Below, piece by piece: positions 17,726-27,456 of a stretch of 64,000 nt of DNA. The notes beneath the pieces were generated by a model. That model was not told where the DNA came from. It saw only the letters and a program-made list of their open reading frames with translations, and did no database searches. The DNA comes from Leeuwenhoekiella nanhaiensis (GTDB lineage: Bacteria > Bacteroidota > Bacteroidia > Flavobacteriales > Flavobacteriaceae), in contig NZ_KZ319296.1 of assembly GCF_002744755.1 (NCBI RefSeq), positions 47,347 to 111,346 of the forward strand, in the 5' to 3' direction. The translations under genes were made by a program, and so were the position numbers. How positions within the stretch are numbered: position 1 is the stretch's first letter; every line of letters starts with the position of its first letter.

Positions 17726-20700
17726 CTACCTTTTCAAAGTAAAATGTCCCTTTTGAAGCGTTCCGTCGGCTAATTCAATTTGGAACCAATAATCATCCGA
17801 AGGCATATTTGTACCGCTATAAGTGCCATCCCATGAAGGGTTAGTGGGGTTGAGACCTGCTAAAAATTTGCCATACCTGTTATAAATGTAAATTTGATAA
17901 TCTTCATCAGCTATCCCCAGAAGTTGCCAGGTGTCGTGATAGCCATCACCATTAGGAGAGAAATAGCGCATATAGTCTAAAATAAAGACCTCTTTTATAA
18001 AATAACCACAGCCATCTATCTCCTTTCCATAGACCGTGTAGGAGCCTCCGGGCAATTCATTAAAGAAGGGAAAGGATTGATATACCACGCCATCAAGTGA
18101 AAAGTGGTAGTTTTCATTTTCTGCAAGATTAATTTCTAAACGATTACTGCCTTCAAATTGTGTAGTTGAAATGGTGAAGTCTTCAATTTCATACGGATTT
18201 TCAACGCTGATTTCCACTTCTGCAGAAACTGGTCCGCAGGGAGAAGAAACGGTATACCGGTAAATACCTGAAGCATCTGTGGCTGGATCAAAAAGATCTG
18301 AGCCGCTCGTTAAGGCGGGAGTCCATACCCCACCGGCTTGCGGTGAGCCTTCCAGATAATTAAAAAGATTTATAGGTTCGTCTTTATTCAAACATAAACT
18401 CAAAACGGTGTTTTCACCGGCATTAGGAAGTGGAGTGATTTCCAGGTTTACGTTTGTAGAAGCCTCACAGCCCTTATTACTAATAGAGTAGGTGTAAGTT
18501 CCGGCTTGATCCAGATTAGGGTCAAAAATGTCGGTACCGCTCGCTAAAGCCGGTGACCAGATGCCACCTAAATCTGGATTGCCGTTAACCTGTTCCAATA
18601 AATTAAAGGCGGGAGAATTTTCGCAAAGGCTTAAACTTGTTTCCAGGCCGGTATTTGGTCTGTCTTCAAAACTGATGGTGATTGTTGAAGAATCGCTTCC
18701 GCACTGCGCATTATTCAGAGTATACGTATATATCCCTTCCTGATCTATCGCAGGATTGAAGACAGAAGTACCGCTGTTCAGAGCCGGAGACCATATGCCA
18801 CCGGCATCGGGATTTCCTGAAATTAATGATAGGAGGTCAGTCTCTTCCTCATCTCTGCAAAAAGTTATGGCACTATCTTCCCCAGCATTAGAATTACCTT
18901 CCAGATCAATTTTTACCTGTCTATAATTTAAACAACCACAGCTGCGGGTGGCATACGAAAAACGGTAGACTCCGGGAGTATCAACAGACGGGTCGAACTC
19001 ACCATCTACTGCAGCTTTAGGTGACCAGAATCCCGGTGTTGCGGGATCTATATTCAAAGCGGTATATAAATTCACTTTATTGCTGCTGGGGCAAAGACTC
19101 AAATCTGAAACGCCTGTGGTTGAATTATAATTCTCGGCAGGTAAATCTCCCGTTACGGTATTGCGCTTCCAAACTCCCGAACTAAAGGTGCCCGCGTAAA
19201 TTGTTGACCCTTGCAAGGCTACAGATTCGATTGCATTTTTTCCTAAACCTTCGCAGAGTTCATACCAAATTTTATCATCTAAACCTGCCACGTAAGCACC
19301 ATCAAGAGTTACTGCATAAATTTTTGAGCCGTCTACTACCAGATCAGTTGCATTAAATTCATTTACTCCAAACCGGGTCCAGGTGCTTCCCATATCTGAA
19401 CTGGTAAATACACCTCGTGTAGTCGCGGCATAAATTAGGTTGCCATCAAGTCTCATTTTCTGAACCAAAATAAAGCCTGGAGTAACAGTAACTTCTACCC
19501 AGGATTTACCAAGATCTGTTGATTTGAATAGTCTGGAGTTTGCAGTAGATATGAGAATGGTTTGATTTTTTAGTAAAAGACTTAAATACCCCCGTTGCTC
19601 AGGATCAGACTCAAAACCATTTAGGCTGGCAGCAACAAATGTATTGCCTTCATCTTGAGAAAGATAAACGCCTTCAGAATTTACAGCTGTTGCAATAGTG
19701 TTACCATCTATATCAAGTACAGGTGTTGACTTATTTATTCCCGGATAAAAAACAGAGCTCCAGGCAGTACCCGTAGTTGATTTGTAAATGCCACCACCTG
19801 TAGCGGCAAAAAGTGAATTGTCTTTACTTTTTATCGCACCTACACCACGCGCATTAGTTAAAGTCAGACCCTGACTCACATTTTCCCAAGTGTTTCCACC
19901 GTCAGGACTTCTATGTATACCTCCCGAACTTTCATTTGACGCGTACAGATAATTTCCAAAAAAGTCTAGAGAAGTTGTTCTAAGACCACTTAAACCTCGA
20001 TCACTTGTATTCCAGGAACTCCCATCATTGGTTGAAACATAAACTGTTTCCGCGGTTGTAAGTATTCGATTTTCATAAACTAGAATATCGTTTAGAAAAT
20101 CTGACGTCCTGTTATTTTTTACTAACTGCCAACTTTGCCCGTCATTATTCGTTTTAAAATAAATACCGTTACCCGTCGCGGCATAAACGGCATTTTGACC
20201 GGTTTCAAATGACGAAATTGTCGCTGTAATACCAGGGGTGTTGAACGTATTCCAGGTTTGTAAATTATCGGTTGAATAATGGATTCTACCGAGAGAAGCG
20301 GTATAAAAAACGCCATTATTACTGGTTAGTGCAGAAAGTCTGCCCACTTGCTTGTTGGGTACAGTTATCCTGCTCCAGTTAAGACCGTCGTCTGTTGTTT
20401 TATAAAGAGTTTCGGCGGAAGCGTAAACTGTGTTATTAAAAAGGTGAAAGTCCGTAATTTCGTTTCTATCCGTAAAACCATTGTTTCGGTTCGTCCAGCT
20501 TTGCCCGTTATCGTCAGAAAAGAAAACACCACCTTCAGATTCTGCCGCAAAAATTCGGTTGTCGTCAGCGAATAGAGTATAAAAAGTTAAGTTATCAATT
20601 CCGGTATTGATAGCTTCCCAGGTAAGTCCCTTGTCCGGAGACATCCAGATACCGCTTCGGCTTACTGCGGCATAAAGTCTATCTTCATAAGAAACGAGGT

Positions 20701-20926
20701 CATACACAACTTCTGAACAGGGAAGTCCCTGACTTACGAAATACCAAGTGTTACCAAAATCGTCCGACCTAAAAACACCTCCATTACCCATATTGACGAA
20801 AAATGTATCATCAATATTTAGCAATTGAGCAGTGCTACCACCAGAGGGTCCAGACGTTTGTTGCCATTGACTAAAGCTGAGCAACGGCAAAATAAAAGAA
20901 ATAAGGAAAAGTAAACGTTGAATCAA
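17726..20926 (-). CDS. T9SS-secreted multi-repeat protein with BNR/sortilin-like propeller
   Basis: The product has 1066 residues and a signal peptide (to about residue 20, LPLLSFSQW). Residues 25-600 are a chain of BNR/VPS10-like blades with recurring G..W...G, KTTDDGLNWSRI and VSTNDGSSWNTS motifs. Residues 640-960 contain four repeats of about 75 residues with the signature GIWSPAL.SGT..F.P..D..G.Y.Y. The C-terminal 90 residues (YFSPNGDGYHDTWQLLGI, then YNRYGKFLAG and DYWFQIELADG) form a type B (CHU_C-like) type IX secretion sorting domain. Outer-surface display or release is predicted. Such proteins are often adhesins or matrix components. Ligand unknown. Confidence 0.88.
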   Translation of the reverse strand: MIQRLLFLISFILPLLSFSQWQQTSGPSGGSTAQLLNIDDTFFVNMGNGGVFRSDDFGNTWYFVSQGLPCSEVVYDLVSYEDRLYAAVSRSGIWMSPDKGLTWEAINTGIDNLTFYTLFADDNRIFAAESEGGVFFSDDNGQSWTNRNNGFTDRNEITDFHLFNNTVYASAETLYKTTDDGLNWSRITVPNKQVGRLSALTSNNGVFYTASLGRIHYSTDNLQTWNTFNTPGITATISSFETGQNAVYAATGNGIYFKTNNDGQSWQLVKNNRTSDFLNDILVYENRILTTAETVYVSTNDGSSWNTSDRGLSGLRTTSLDFFGNYLYASNESSGGIHRSPDGGNTWENVSQGLTLTNARGVGAIKSKDNSLFAATGGGIYKSTTGTAWSSVFYPGINKSTPVLDIDGNTIATAVNSEGVYLSQDEGNTFVAASLNGFESDPEQRGYLSLLLKNQTILISTANSRLFKSTDLGKSWVEVTVTPGFILVQKMRLDGNLIYAATTRGVFTSSDMGSTWTRFGVNEFNATDLVVDGSKIYAVTLDGAYVAGLDDKIWYELCEGLGKNAIESVALQGSTIYAGTFSSGVWKRNTVTGDLPAENYNSTTGVSDLSLCPSSNKVNLYTALNIDPATPGFWSPKAAVDGEFDPSVDTPGVYRFSYATRSCGCLNYRQVKIDLEGNSNAGEDSAITFCRDEEETDLLSLISGNPDAGGIWSPALNSGTSVFNPAIDQEGIYTYTLNNAQCGSDSSTITISFEDRPNTGLETSLSLCENSPAFNLLEQVNGNPDLGGIWSPALASGTDIFDPNLDQAGTYTYSISNKGCEASTNVNLEITPLPNAGENTVLSLCLNKDEPINLFNYLEGSPQAGGVWTPALTSGSDLFDPATDASGIYRYTVSSPCGPVSAEVEISVENPYEIEDFTISTTQFEGSNRLEINLAENENYHFSLDGVVYQSFPFFNELPGGSYTVYGKEIDGCGYFIKEVFILDYMRYFSPNGDGYHDTWQLLGIADEDYQIYIYNRYGKFLAGLNPTNPSWDGTYSGTNMPSDDYWFQIELADGTLQKGHFTLKR

Positions 20927-21007
20927 ATTTTTAATCTATTGTGTTTTGAACTAAAAATAACTGATAATATTTATAATTCATTACTATTATTTGGAAAAGC
21001 AAAAGAA

Positions 21008-21038
21008 AAACCCCTGACAATGAATTTACCAGGGGTTT
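21008..21038 (-). terminator. Terminator downstream of the acyl-ACP desaturase gene
   Basis: AAACCCCTG and CAGGGGTTT form a 9-bp stem; on the minus strand it is followed by TTTTCTTTT. It separates the desaturase gene from the region upstream of the T9SS protein gene. Confidence 0.75.
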
Positions 21039-21064
21039 CTTTATAAAAATTCAGGCTCTGCCTG

Positions 21065-22042
21065 CTAGCTCGCAATCCACTTAAACTTATGATCCAGCTT
21101 AGGAACCACAATACGTTGCGAGATGCGTTCCAGACGATCGGGCAGATTAAGCAGGTAATCGCGTGCGCGTTCACCTTTGTCGTTAAGCCCCTTGATGTTT
21201 TCAATCTTCCAGTCGGCAATCAATGATTTTAAAATAGTGATATAATCCTGAGTGGTATATACCATTGAGCGTTGTGCTGCATCAGAAAAGTGTTCCCACA
21301 ATTCACCTATTTGCTGACCAGACTCTCTTAAAAACATAGCCGGCATCACAATCTTGTTGCGCATCATCGCTTCAAAAGCCAGCATCATTTCGCTGGGGTC
21401 CAAGTCAAATATTCTGCGTACAAATTCCATATAAGCCGAAGCATGACGCGCCTCGTCTTTGGCAATCGTATTACAGATTTTAGCCAATTGCTTATTTCCC
21501 TGTTTTCTGGAAAAGGAAGCTACACGTCTGTGCGAAACATTGGTCGCCAACTCCTGAAAGCTGGTGTACACAAAGTTTTTATAAGGGTCCATTCCGGTTC
21601 CAATATCAAAACCATCGCTGATGAGGTATTGGGTACTCACTTCCATCTCGCGCATATTTACACGACCCGAGAGGTAGAGGTATTTGTTAAGCAAATCTCC
21701 GTGACGGTTTTCTTCAGCCGTCCAGGCGCGCACCCATTTAGACCAGCCGTTTCCGTTTACCTGATCTACGCCCTGCACACTCATCAACCAGGATTCGTAG
21801 GTAGGTAAAGCTTCTTCGGTAATGGTATCGCCTACTAAAACGGTAAAAAGATCATAATCCATCTCGCGACAAAGCTCCTGAATTTCCTTTACTTCATCTA
21901 TAAATTCGGGATTGGTCGCGTCAGGCAGCATATCGGTAGGCTGCCAGTTTTCTTCAACCGACTTGAGATAGGTTTTGATGAGCTCATCCATAGACTGACC
22001 CACTGTCTGCATAACCTCAAGGCGTATGTTTGATAATTGCAT
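21065..22042 (-). CDS. Acyl-ACP desaturase (soluble di-iron, fatty acid desaturase type 2)
   Basis: The product has 325 residues. It carries the two di-iron ligand signatures of soluble acyl-ACP desaturases: EENRHGD near residue 130 and DEARHASAY near residue 215, with further acidic ligands in the first and third helices (EEALPTYESW region). These enzymes introduce a cis double bond into acyl-ACP using O2 and reduced ferredoxin. There is no signal peptide, so it is cytoplasmic. The gene is monocistronic and ends at a terminator. About 70 bp upstream of its start is a palindrome also found upstream of the KAS III gene at 27581, suggesting shared regulation of lipid genes. Confidence 0.9.
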   Translation of the reverse strand: MQLSNIRLEVMQTVGQSMDELIKTYLKSVEENWQPTDMLPDATNPEFIDEVKEIQELCREMDYDLFTVLVGDTITEEALPTYESWLMSVQGVDQVNGNGWSKWVRAWTAEENRHGDLLNKYLYLSGRVNMREMEVSTQYLISDGFDIGTGMDPYKNFVYTSFQELATNVSHRRVASFSRKQGNKQLAKICNTIAKDEARHASAYMEFVRRIFDLDPSEMMLAFEAMMRNKIVMPAMFLRESGQQIGELWEHFSDAAQRSMVYTTQDYITILKSLIADWKIENIKGLNDKGERARDYLLNLPDRLERISQRIVVPKLDHKFKWIAS

Positions 22043-22111
22043 AGCTATTTTGTGTATTAGGGGTTGTAAAAATACGTGTTTAGGCTGTAGAAACAGGAGT
22101 TCCTAAAAAGA

Positions 22112-22133
22112 CTTACTGTGCACGCATAGTAAG
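22112..22133. promoter_or_regulatory. Palindromic candidate operator upstream of the desaturase
   Basis: A 22-bp near-palindrome: outer arms CTTACT and AGTAAG, inner arms TGC and GCA around a central AC. The core TGCACGCATAG is repeated at 27460-27470 upstream of the KAS III gene. It lies 70 bp before the desaturase start codon and 165 bp before the GH30 gene on the other strand, in a 256-bp divergent region. The dyad suggests a dimeric repressor of MarR or TetR type; no such regulator is encoded in the window. Confidence 0.55.
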
Positions 22134-22298
22134 TTGGCGGGTAGCCCATTTATTAATTCGGTTACTAAAGACTTTATCTCTTTTATGAAAGGGAAGTGTC
22201 AAAAAGACGCAGATTACAACGGATTATTTTTATACTTGTACAGATTACATTTAATATTGATTAAGTAACTTGTACTACTCGAATTCTTTATTGCAGTT

Positions 22299-23840
22299 AT
22301 GATGCCATCTTTTTTTAAAATATCCTGTTTTGCGCTTCTTCTCCAAAGTTTTTCCTGTCAATCACAGCAGCATGCTGCTACAGAACAGCCTGTGGTGCTG
22401 CATATAGATACTCATCAGGTTTTTCAAAGCATGGCTAATTTTGGCGCTTCTGATGCCTGGTCCGGACAGTTTGTGGGTTTATGGCCCGATGCAAAACGTA
22501 ATGCGATGGCCGATTTGCTATTTAGTCAGGAGCTGGATAATGCCGGAAATCCAAAAGGAATTGGGTTGTCCCTCTGGCGCTTCAATCTGGGTGCAGGCAG
22601 TGCAGAGCAAGGGAGAAAAAGCGGTATTCGGGATTCATGGCGACGAGCCCCTACCTTTTGGGATGGTTCCGGTTATGACTGGGATAAACTGGATAGTCAG
22701 GTCTGGCTCGCGCGAGCCGCTCAAAAGCGGGGTGCAGATCAGTTATTGATGTTTTTAAACAGTCCGCCGGTGCATCTTACCCGTAATGGTAGGGCCTATA
22801 CTTCAGATAAAACAGAAAGTAATATTGCGCCTGAAAACTACCCGGCTTTTGCAACCTATCTCGCAGATGTTATAGAAGGAATGCGGGCGAAAAATGTTGA
22901 GGTAGATTATGTGAGTCCGTTTAACGAGCCCCAGTGGGACTGGGCCGAAGGCGGGCAGGAGGGAAACCCGTATTGGAACCAGGATATTTTTGAGATTTCA
23001 AAAGCGATTGATTCGGTTTTTCAGGACCGAAAGATCGCGACTACAATTGATATCGCCGAAGCTGCGCAAATAGACTACCTCTTCAAAACCGGAAAGAAGC
23101 CGGGCAGAGGCGATCAGATTGAAGCTTTTTTCAGCAGGGAATCTCCTTACTATCTCGGAAACCTGAAAAGTATGGGGCACGCCATTTCTGGACACAGTTA
23201 TTTTACAACTTCACCGGCTTCGGTACGGGTAAAAAAGCGCGAACGACTGCGAAACAAGCTCCATGAAGTGCCCGATCTTGATTATTGGATGTCTGAATAC
23301 TGCATCTTGGGAGCTAACGCCGGCGAGATTGAAGGTGATAAACGCGATCTGGGGATGACTTCGGCTTTATATTTGGCACAGGTCATACACAGCGACCTGG
23401 TAGATGCACAGGCCAGCGCCTGGCATTGGTGGACCGCAATTTCGGCCTACGATTATAAAGATGGACTGATCTACATCGACAAAAAAGAGCAGGATGGTAA
23501 TTTCTACGAAAGCAAAATGCTTTGGGTACTGGGAAATTATAGTCGGTTTATACGTCCCGGTTTTAAACGGGTAGCAATTGCACAGCGAAGCGGCAACAAG
23601 GCGGAACAACTAAAGTATTCGGCTTATACTAATCCTGATCAAACCCAACTTGTGCTTGTTTTGATAAATGATTCCGCTAAAGAAAAGTCCCTTTCGCTTT
23701 CACTTCCTGAGAATTTTGCAATGCAAAGCTTTAAAACCTACACCACTTCAGCAACTGAAGATTTACAGTTTAAAAGAGTTGAGGCACAGCAAATAGCACT
23801 GCCTGCTGAATCTGTAATGACTATTGTTATTTATAACTAA
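22299..23840 (+). CDS. Glycoside hydrolase family 30 type enzyme
   Basis: The product has 513 residues. The N-terminal signal ends in LLLQSFSCQSQQ; the cysteine may be lipidated, though the lipobox is imperfect. The (beta/alpha)8 barrel carries the acid/base glutamate in SPFNEPQWDW near residue 208 and the nucleophile glutamate in YWMSEYCILG near residue 333. A C-terminal beta-domain is suggested by the last 90 residues (QLVLVLINDSAKEKSLSLSL). The early GASDAW motif and the N-E-P-Q-W context resemble endo-beta-1,6-galactanase-like GH30 members. It would act on a beta-linked polysaccharide outside the cell. It stands alone, without a SusC/SusD pair. Confidence 0.85.
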   Translation: MMPSFFKISCFALLLQSFSCQSQQHAATEQPVVLHIDTHQVFQSMANFGASDAWSGQFVGLWPDAKRNAMADLLFSQELDNAGNPKGIGLSLWRFNLGAGSAEQGRKSGIRDSWRRAPTFWDGSGYDWDKLDSQVWLARAAQKRGADQLLMFLNSPPVHLTRNGRAYTSDKTESNIAPENYPAFATYLADVIEGMRAKNVEVDYVSPFNEPQWDWAEGGQEGNPYWNQDIFEISKAIDSVFQDRKIATTIDIAEAAQIDYLFKTGKKPGRGDQIEAFFSRESPYYLGNLKSMGHAISGHSYFTTSPASVRVKKRERLRNKLHEVPDLDYWMSEYCILGANAGEIEGDKRDLGMTSALYLAQVIHSDLVDAQASAWHWWTAISAYDYKDGLIYIDKKEQDGNFYESKMLWVLGNYSRFIRPGFKRVAIAQRSGNKAEQLKYSAYTNPDQTQLVLVLINDSAKEKSLSLSLPENFAMQSFKTYTTSATEDLQFKRVEAQQIALPAESVMTIVIYN

Positions 23841-23860
23841 ATACCAGATAAAATAAATCT

Positions 23861-24574
23861 TTAATGAAACCGAGACCAGCGGGAGCGTGGCTTTTTGGTG
23901 CGTTGTTTTTGAACTTGAATTCCTCCAACGACAACCATGCCTAAGGTCATTTCAGAAGGATCTTGCTTCATGACAAAGTTGTATTTATTTTGAACAACTT
24001 TTAAAGTAGCTTCTTCAGTCTTAAAGCCTATAAATGAACAAACCAACTTATTATTTTTTTCGATTTCATCTAAAGGAAGGATAATTTTAAAATTCCCATC
24101 AAAATCTGTAACTGTTCCAAGATTACTTCCTGAGACCATTATATTGGCACCGGGCAAAGGATAATCATCTTGGTCCAGAACTGTACCCTCAATAATTAGA
24201 TCTTTTTTAGGAGTCAATTTTATGGCTTCTTTTTTATTTTGTTGGCTATTTCGAGTTTGCTCAGTTTTAACCTCAGTTTCCTGTCCCATCACCGGTTCGC
24301 ATAAAGCCAACAGCGATGTAAACGCAGCAGCTATCCCCAGATTTTTAAAAGCTTTCTTTTCCGGAATAAAATAGACGGTTTCCAGTTGGTCTTTGCGATA
24401 CCGCCCGCAAATGGATTTCCCGGATTGTACCTTTTCTGTGATTTGCTTTCGCGAAAGCGCAGTAAAATCAATCACCTCTTTTGTGCAACTCGCACAAAAC
24501 CTACCCTGCTCGCGCTTACTCATTTGCGACCAGTCTTCGTGGCAGGGTTCGGGTATGTGGAGTTTGAAATGCAT
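23861..24574 (-). CDS. CarboxypepD_reg-like domain protein with cysteine motif
   Basis: The product has 237 residues. The N-terminal 60 residues hold a conserved cysteine-rich motif: CHEDWSQM near residue 10, then GRFCASCTKEVIDF near 27 and a further Cys in SGKSICGRY. A hydrophobic segment near residues 78-96 (IAAAFTSLLALCEPVMG) may be a membrane anchor. The C-terminal part (about 128-215) is a beta-sandwich of the carboxypeptidase-regulatory type: IEGTVLDQDDYPLPGANIMV, then GTVTDFDGNFKI. This arrangement recurs in Flavobacteriaceae with unknown function. The cysteines suggest metal or redox chemistry on the cytoplasmic side. It faces the GH30 gene tail to tail, 20 bp apart. Confidence 0.75.
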   Translation of the reverse strand: MHFKLHIPEPCHEDWSQMSKREQGRFCASCTKEVIDFTALSRKQITEKVQSGKSICGRYRKDQLETVYFIPEKKAFKNLGIAAAFTSLLALCEPVMGQETEVKTEQTRNSQQNKKEAIKLTPKKDLIIEGTVLDQDDYPLPGANIMVSGSNLGTVTDFDGNFKIILPLDEIEKNNKLVCSFIGFKTEEATLKVVQNKYNFVMKQDPSEMTLGMVVVGGIQVQKQRTKKPRSRWSRFH

Positions 24575-24647
24575 TTTTTGAGTTTACTGTTTATGGTTTT
24601 CCGTTTTTCTGTTTTTTCAGGAAAAGTTTAATCGTTCAATCGTTTTT

Positions 24648-24720
24648 AACCTGCAACCTGTAACCTGCAACCTGTAACCTGCAACTGAGACTGCCAACTG
24701 AGACTGCCAACTGAGACTGC
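24648..24720. repeat. Short tandem repeats next to the S9 peptidase gene
   Basis: Two copies of AACCTGCAACCTGT (24648-24675) run into two full copies and one 12-nt copy of AACTGAGACTGCC (24683-24720). The array ends at the last base before the stop codon of the S9 peptidase gene. A related segment with CTGCCAACTGAGACT occurs at 27391-27407 on the other side of that gene. Confidence 0.8.
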
Positions 24721-27171
24721 TTATTTTTTAATTTCCTCTGTTTGTTTAATCTCGTTGACCTCGCGATTCTTTACGTACTGCTCCAGCCATTGATCCTGTT
24801 CCCACAGCATATGCAAAATCGATTCTTTAGCGGCATAACCGTGACTTTCTTTAGGCAGCATCACCAGGCGCGCGGTAGCTCCCAGACCTTTCAAGGCATT
24901 AAAGTAACGCTCACTTTGCAACGGATAGGTTCCGCTGTTGTTATCGGCCACACCGTGAATCAAAAGTAAAGGTGTCTTCATCGTATCGGCGTGCATAAAC
25001 GGACTCATCTCATAATAAATCTCGGGTGCTTCCCAGTAATTGCGCTCTTCAGACTGAAAGCCAAAAGGCGTCAGCGTACGGTTATACGCACCGCTTCGGG
25101 CGATACCGGCAGCAAACAAATCGGAATGCGATAACAGGTTTGCTGTCATAAAAGCTCCGTAGGAGTGGCCTCCAACGGCGACTTTATTTCGATCTATATA
25201 ACCCAATTCATCCACCGCATCAATAGCGGCTTTTCCGTTAGCAACCAGTTGCTTGATAAAGGTATCATTGGGTTCGGTGTCGCCTTCACCTACTATAGGG
25301 AAAGAGGCATCGTCAAGCACCACATAACCGCGGGTCACCCAGTAAACCATTGACCCGTAATACGGATAGGTAAACTCATTTGGGTTTGAAGTGGTCTGCC
25401 CGGCGCTGTTTTTGTCTTTGTATTCGGTAGGATAGGCCCACAGCAGCATCGGCTTTTTCTCTTTCTTTTCCATATCATAACCCACGGGCAGATAAAGCGT
25501 TCCCGAAAGTTCGAGGCCATCATCACGCTTGTACTTAATCACTTCTTTATGTACATCCTGAATACTTTTAAATGGATTCTCAAATCGCGTAATCTGCTTC
25601 AGGCTGTTGTCGTTCAAATCGCGGATGTAATAATTGGGATATTCGGTAGGAGCTTCGATACGCACCAGGATTTTACCGGCTTCCATATCCAGCGCTTCCT
25701 GTAAATTTTCAAGCTTATCGGTGTAAGCCGATTCGTAAATGCGCTCTTTTTCCTGAGTTGCCAGATTCACTTTATCTATAAATGGAAACTGTCCGCGTTC
25801 GCTAAAACCGTCTCCAATGAGGTAGGCATTTCCGTCTATAAGCGTTAGAACATTCCGCCCATAATCGTTTTCGTGCGTTACAAAATTACCCGGATCACTG
25901 TAGGTGTCCTGATAGTTTCGATCTGAAATCAGCACCGGTTCTGCCGAAGCATCAGCGGGATTGAAGGTGTAAGTTTTGGTATTTCGGGTATTCCACCAGT
26001 AATCGTATGCGACCGCTGTTGAGTCATTTCCCCAGGTAATGCCACTGAAACGATTTATAGTTTTAAGCACCGGTTTTACGGGACCCATAAAAGGCGCTTC
26101 CTGCATATAAACCTGATCGCGGAAGGGAACATCAACCTCAGGATCTCCCTGGTCTAAAGCTTCTGCCCATACCAAAGTCGCGGGAGCATCAGCACGCCAG
26201 TTCAGGCTGCGCTTGCCGGTTTGAGTAGCCATAAAACCTTGCGGTAATTCTTCAATAAGGGGTACTTCATTCACCACTTTTACTTCAGTCCCATCCTTTT
26301 TATAAACCGTTACGGTTTCCGGAAAACGATAATACGGCACGATATACGAAAAGGGTTTATGAATGCTGGTAACCATTACATATTCGCCATCGGGCGAAAA
26401 GGATACGTTTGTAAACATATCTGCGGTATGCCAGATGGTGGACGTGCCATCAAGATCTTTTTTAACCAAAACCGAAGTAGCCAGTTGCTCAAAATTGGCC
26501 ACATCATTGGGATTCTGAAGCAAATCCTGATAGGTGCGGTTTTGCGCTTTAGAGCCGTCACTGGTAGAAATGGTAGGACCGGTAGGTACGGCTTCTGCGG
26601 TATTGATCAATTCTTTTCGGGTAGCCGGAAGCATATTCAATAACAGACTTTTTCCATCCTTAAACCAGCTGATGGGATTTCCCATATTGGCATTTAAGGT
26701 TGGTTCGGTGAGTTTGCTTACAGAAGCCTTCTCCAGATCCAGAATCCAGACTTCAACCCCAGTATCGGTGGTGTTGGTCAGGGCCATTTTGCTTTCGTCA
26801 GGCGACCAGCTGAAGTTACTAAGTTTTGGGTTTTCGGGTAGTCCGCTGATGTTGCGGGCATCCATCTCGTCAACACCTTTGATTTTTACATCATTGTAAT
26901 AGGTGGTGCGGCTGCCGATGTTTGTTTTAGGGTTAATACGCAGTCCGCCCAGGCGTAGTTCTTCTTCAGAAAGTTCGGCGATGGTTTTATAACTGTCCCG
27001 ATAGAGGAGGAGCATAGTATCACCTTCGGTATTCATCACTACAGCCGGCGCCCGGGGTACATCTACCAGCTCAAGAATTTCTTCAGGTGGTTTTTGATAA
27101 TCGAGATTTACCTGTGCTACCAGAGTGGCGGTTAGCAGAAAGAATGCGCCGAGGAGATGGAGTTTTTTCAT
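24721..27171 (-). CDS. S9 family peptidase (prolyl oligopeptidase superfamily), secreted
   Basis: The start was set to the ATG at 27169-27171, which gives a clean signal peptide (MKKLHLLGAFF..., ending LVAQ); the frame is open 25 codons further upstream. The mature protein has about 800 residues: an N-terminal beta-propeller with segments such as FSWSPDESKMALTN and VSFSPDGEYVMVTS, then an alpha/beta-hydrolase domain with the catalytic Ser in VGGHSYGAFM near residue 665, Asp in IHGVADNNSG near 745 and His in KESHGYAAK near 785. The triad is complete. Homologues degrade peptides in the periplasm. Repeats flank the gene on both sides. Its neighbours do not suggest a specific substrate. Confidence 0.9.
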   Translation of the reverse strand: MKKLHLLGAFFLLTATLVAQVNLDYQKPPEEILELVDVPRAPAVVMNTEGDTMLLLYRDSYKTIAELSEEELRLGGLRINPKTNIGSRTTYYNDVKIKGVDEMDARNISGLPENPKLSNFSWSPDESKMALTNTTDTGVEVWILDLEKASVSKLTEPTLNANMGNPISWFKDGKSLLLNMLPATRKELINTAEAVPTGPTISTSDGSKAQNRTYQDLLQNPNDVANFEQLATSVLVKKDLDGTSTIWHTADMFTNVSFSPDGEYVMVTSIHKPFSYIVPYYRFPETVTVYKKDGTEVKVVNEVPLIEELPQGFMATQTGKRSLNWRADAPATLVWAEALDQGDPEVDVPFRDQVYMQEAPFMGPVKPVLKTINRFSGITWGNDSTAVAYDYWWNTRNTKTYTFNPADASAEPVLISDRNYQDTYSDPGNFVTHENDYGRNVLTLIDGNAYLIGDGFSERGQFPFIDKVNLATQEKERIYESAYTDKLENLQEALDMEAGKILVRIEAPTEYPNYYIRDLNDNSLKQITRFENPFKSIQDVHKEVIKYKRDDGLELSGTLYLPVGYDMEKKEKKPMLLWAYPTEYKDKNSAGQTTSNPNEFTYPYYGSMVYWVTRGYVVLDDASFPIVGEGDTEPNDTFIKQLVANGKAAIDAVDELGYIDRNKVAVGGHSYGAFMTANLLSHSDLFAAGIARSGAYNRTLTPFGFQSEERNYWEAPEIYYEMSPFMHADTMKTPLLLIHGVADNNSGTYPLQSERYFNALKGLGATARLVMLPKESHGYAAKESILHMLWEQDQWLEQYVKNREVNEIKQTEEIKK

Positions 27172-27274
27172 AGTAATGTGTGCTTTTTTTGGATTAAATC
27201 GATAATCGAGGAAAACGATTTGTCTAATGCCCTGTAATTTAATCAAAAATGTTTTGAAAGTTTAGGGTTTGCCG

Positions 27275-27456
27275 TTTTCTATTTGTTTCCGGTTTTCTGT
27301 TTTCCGTTTAATCGTGTAAACATTTATTCGTTGAACCGTAGAATCGTTTTTCTACTTTTTACCTCATACCACAATCAAGCTGCCTACTGCAACTGCCAAC
27401 TGAGACTTTTCCCAAAAAATTTTGACTCTGCACTCTGAACTTTCAACTTTAAAAAA
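27275..27456. repeat. Repeat-rich part of the 409-bp region between the S9 and KAS III genes
   Basis: The segment 27275-27360 is similar to 24586-24645 (TTCCGTTTAATCG, ATCGTTTTT runs), and 27391-27407 (AACTGCCAACTGAGACT) matches the tandem repeat at 24683-24720. The two similar blocks lie in the same orientation on both sides of the S9 peptidase gene. The full gene-free region is 27172-27580 and also contains the palindrome at 27457. No gene is seen in it. Confidence 0.55.

Noticed and set aside
24648..24720. Short repeats resembling a CRISPR array
   Set aside because: The 13-14 bp units are directly tandem with no spacers, no cas genes are in the window, and the units differ between the two blocks.
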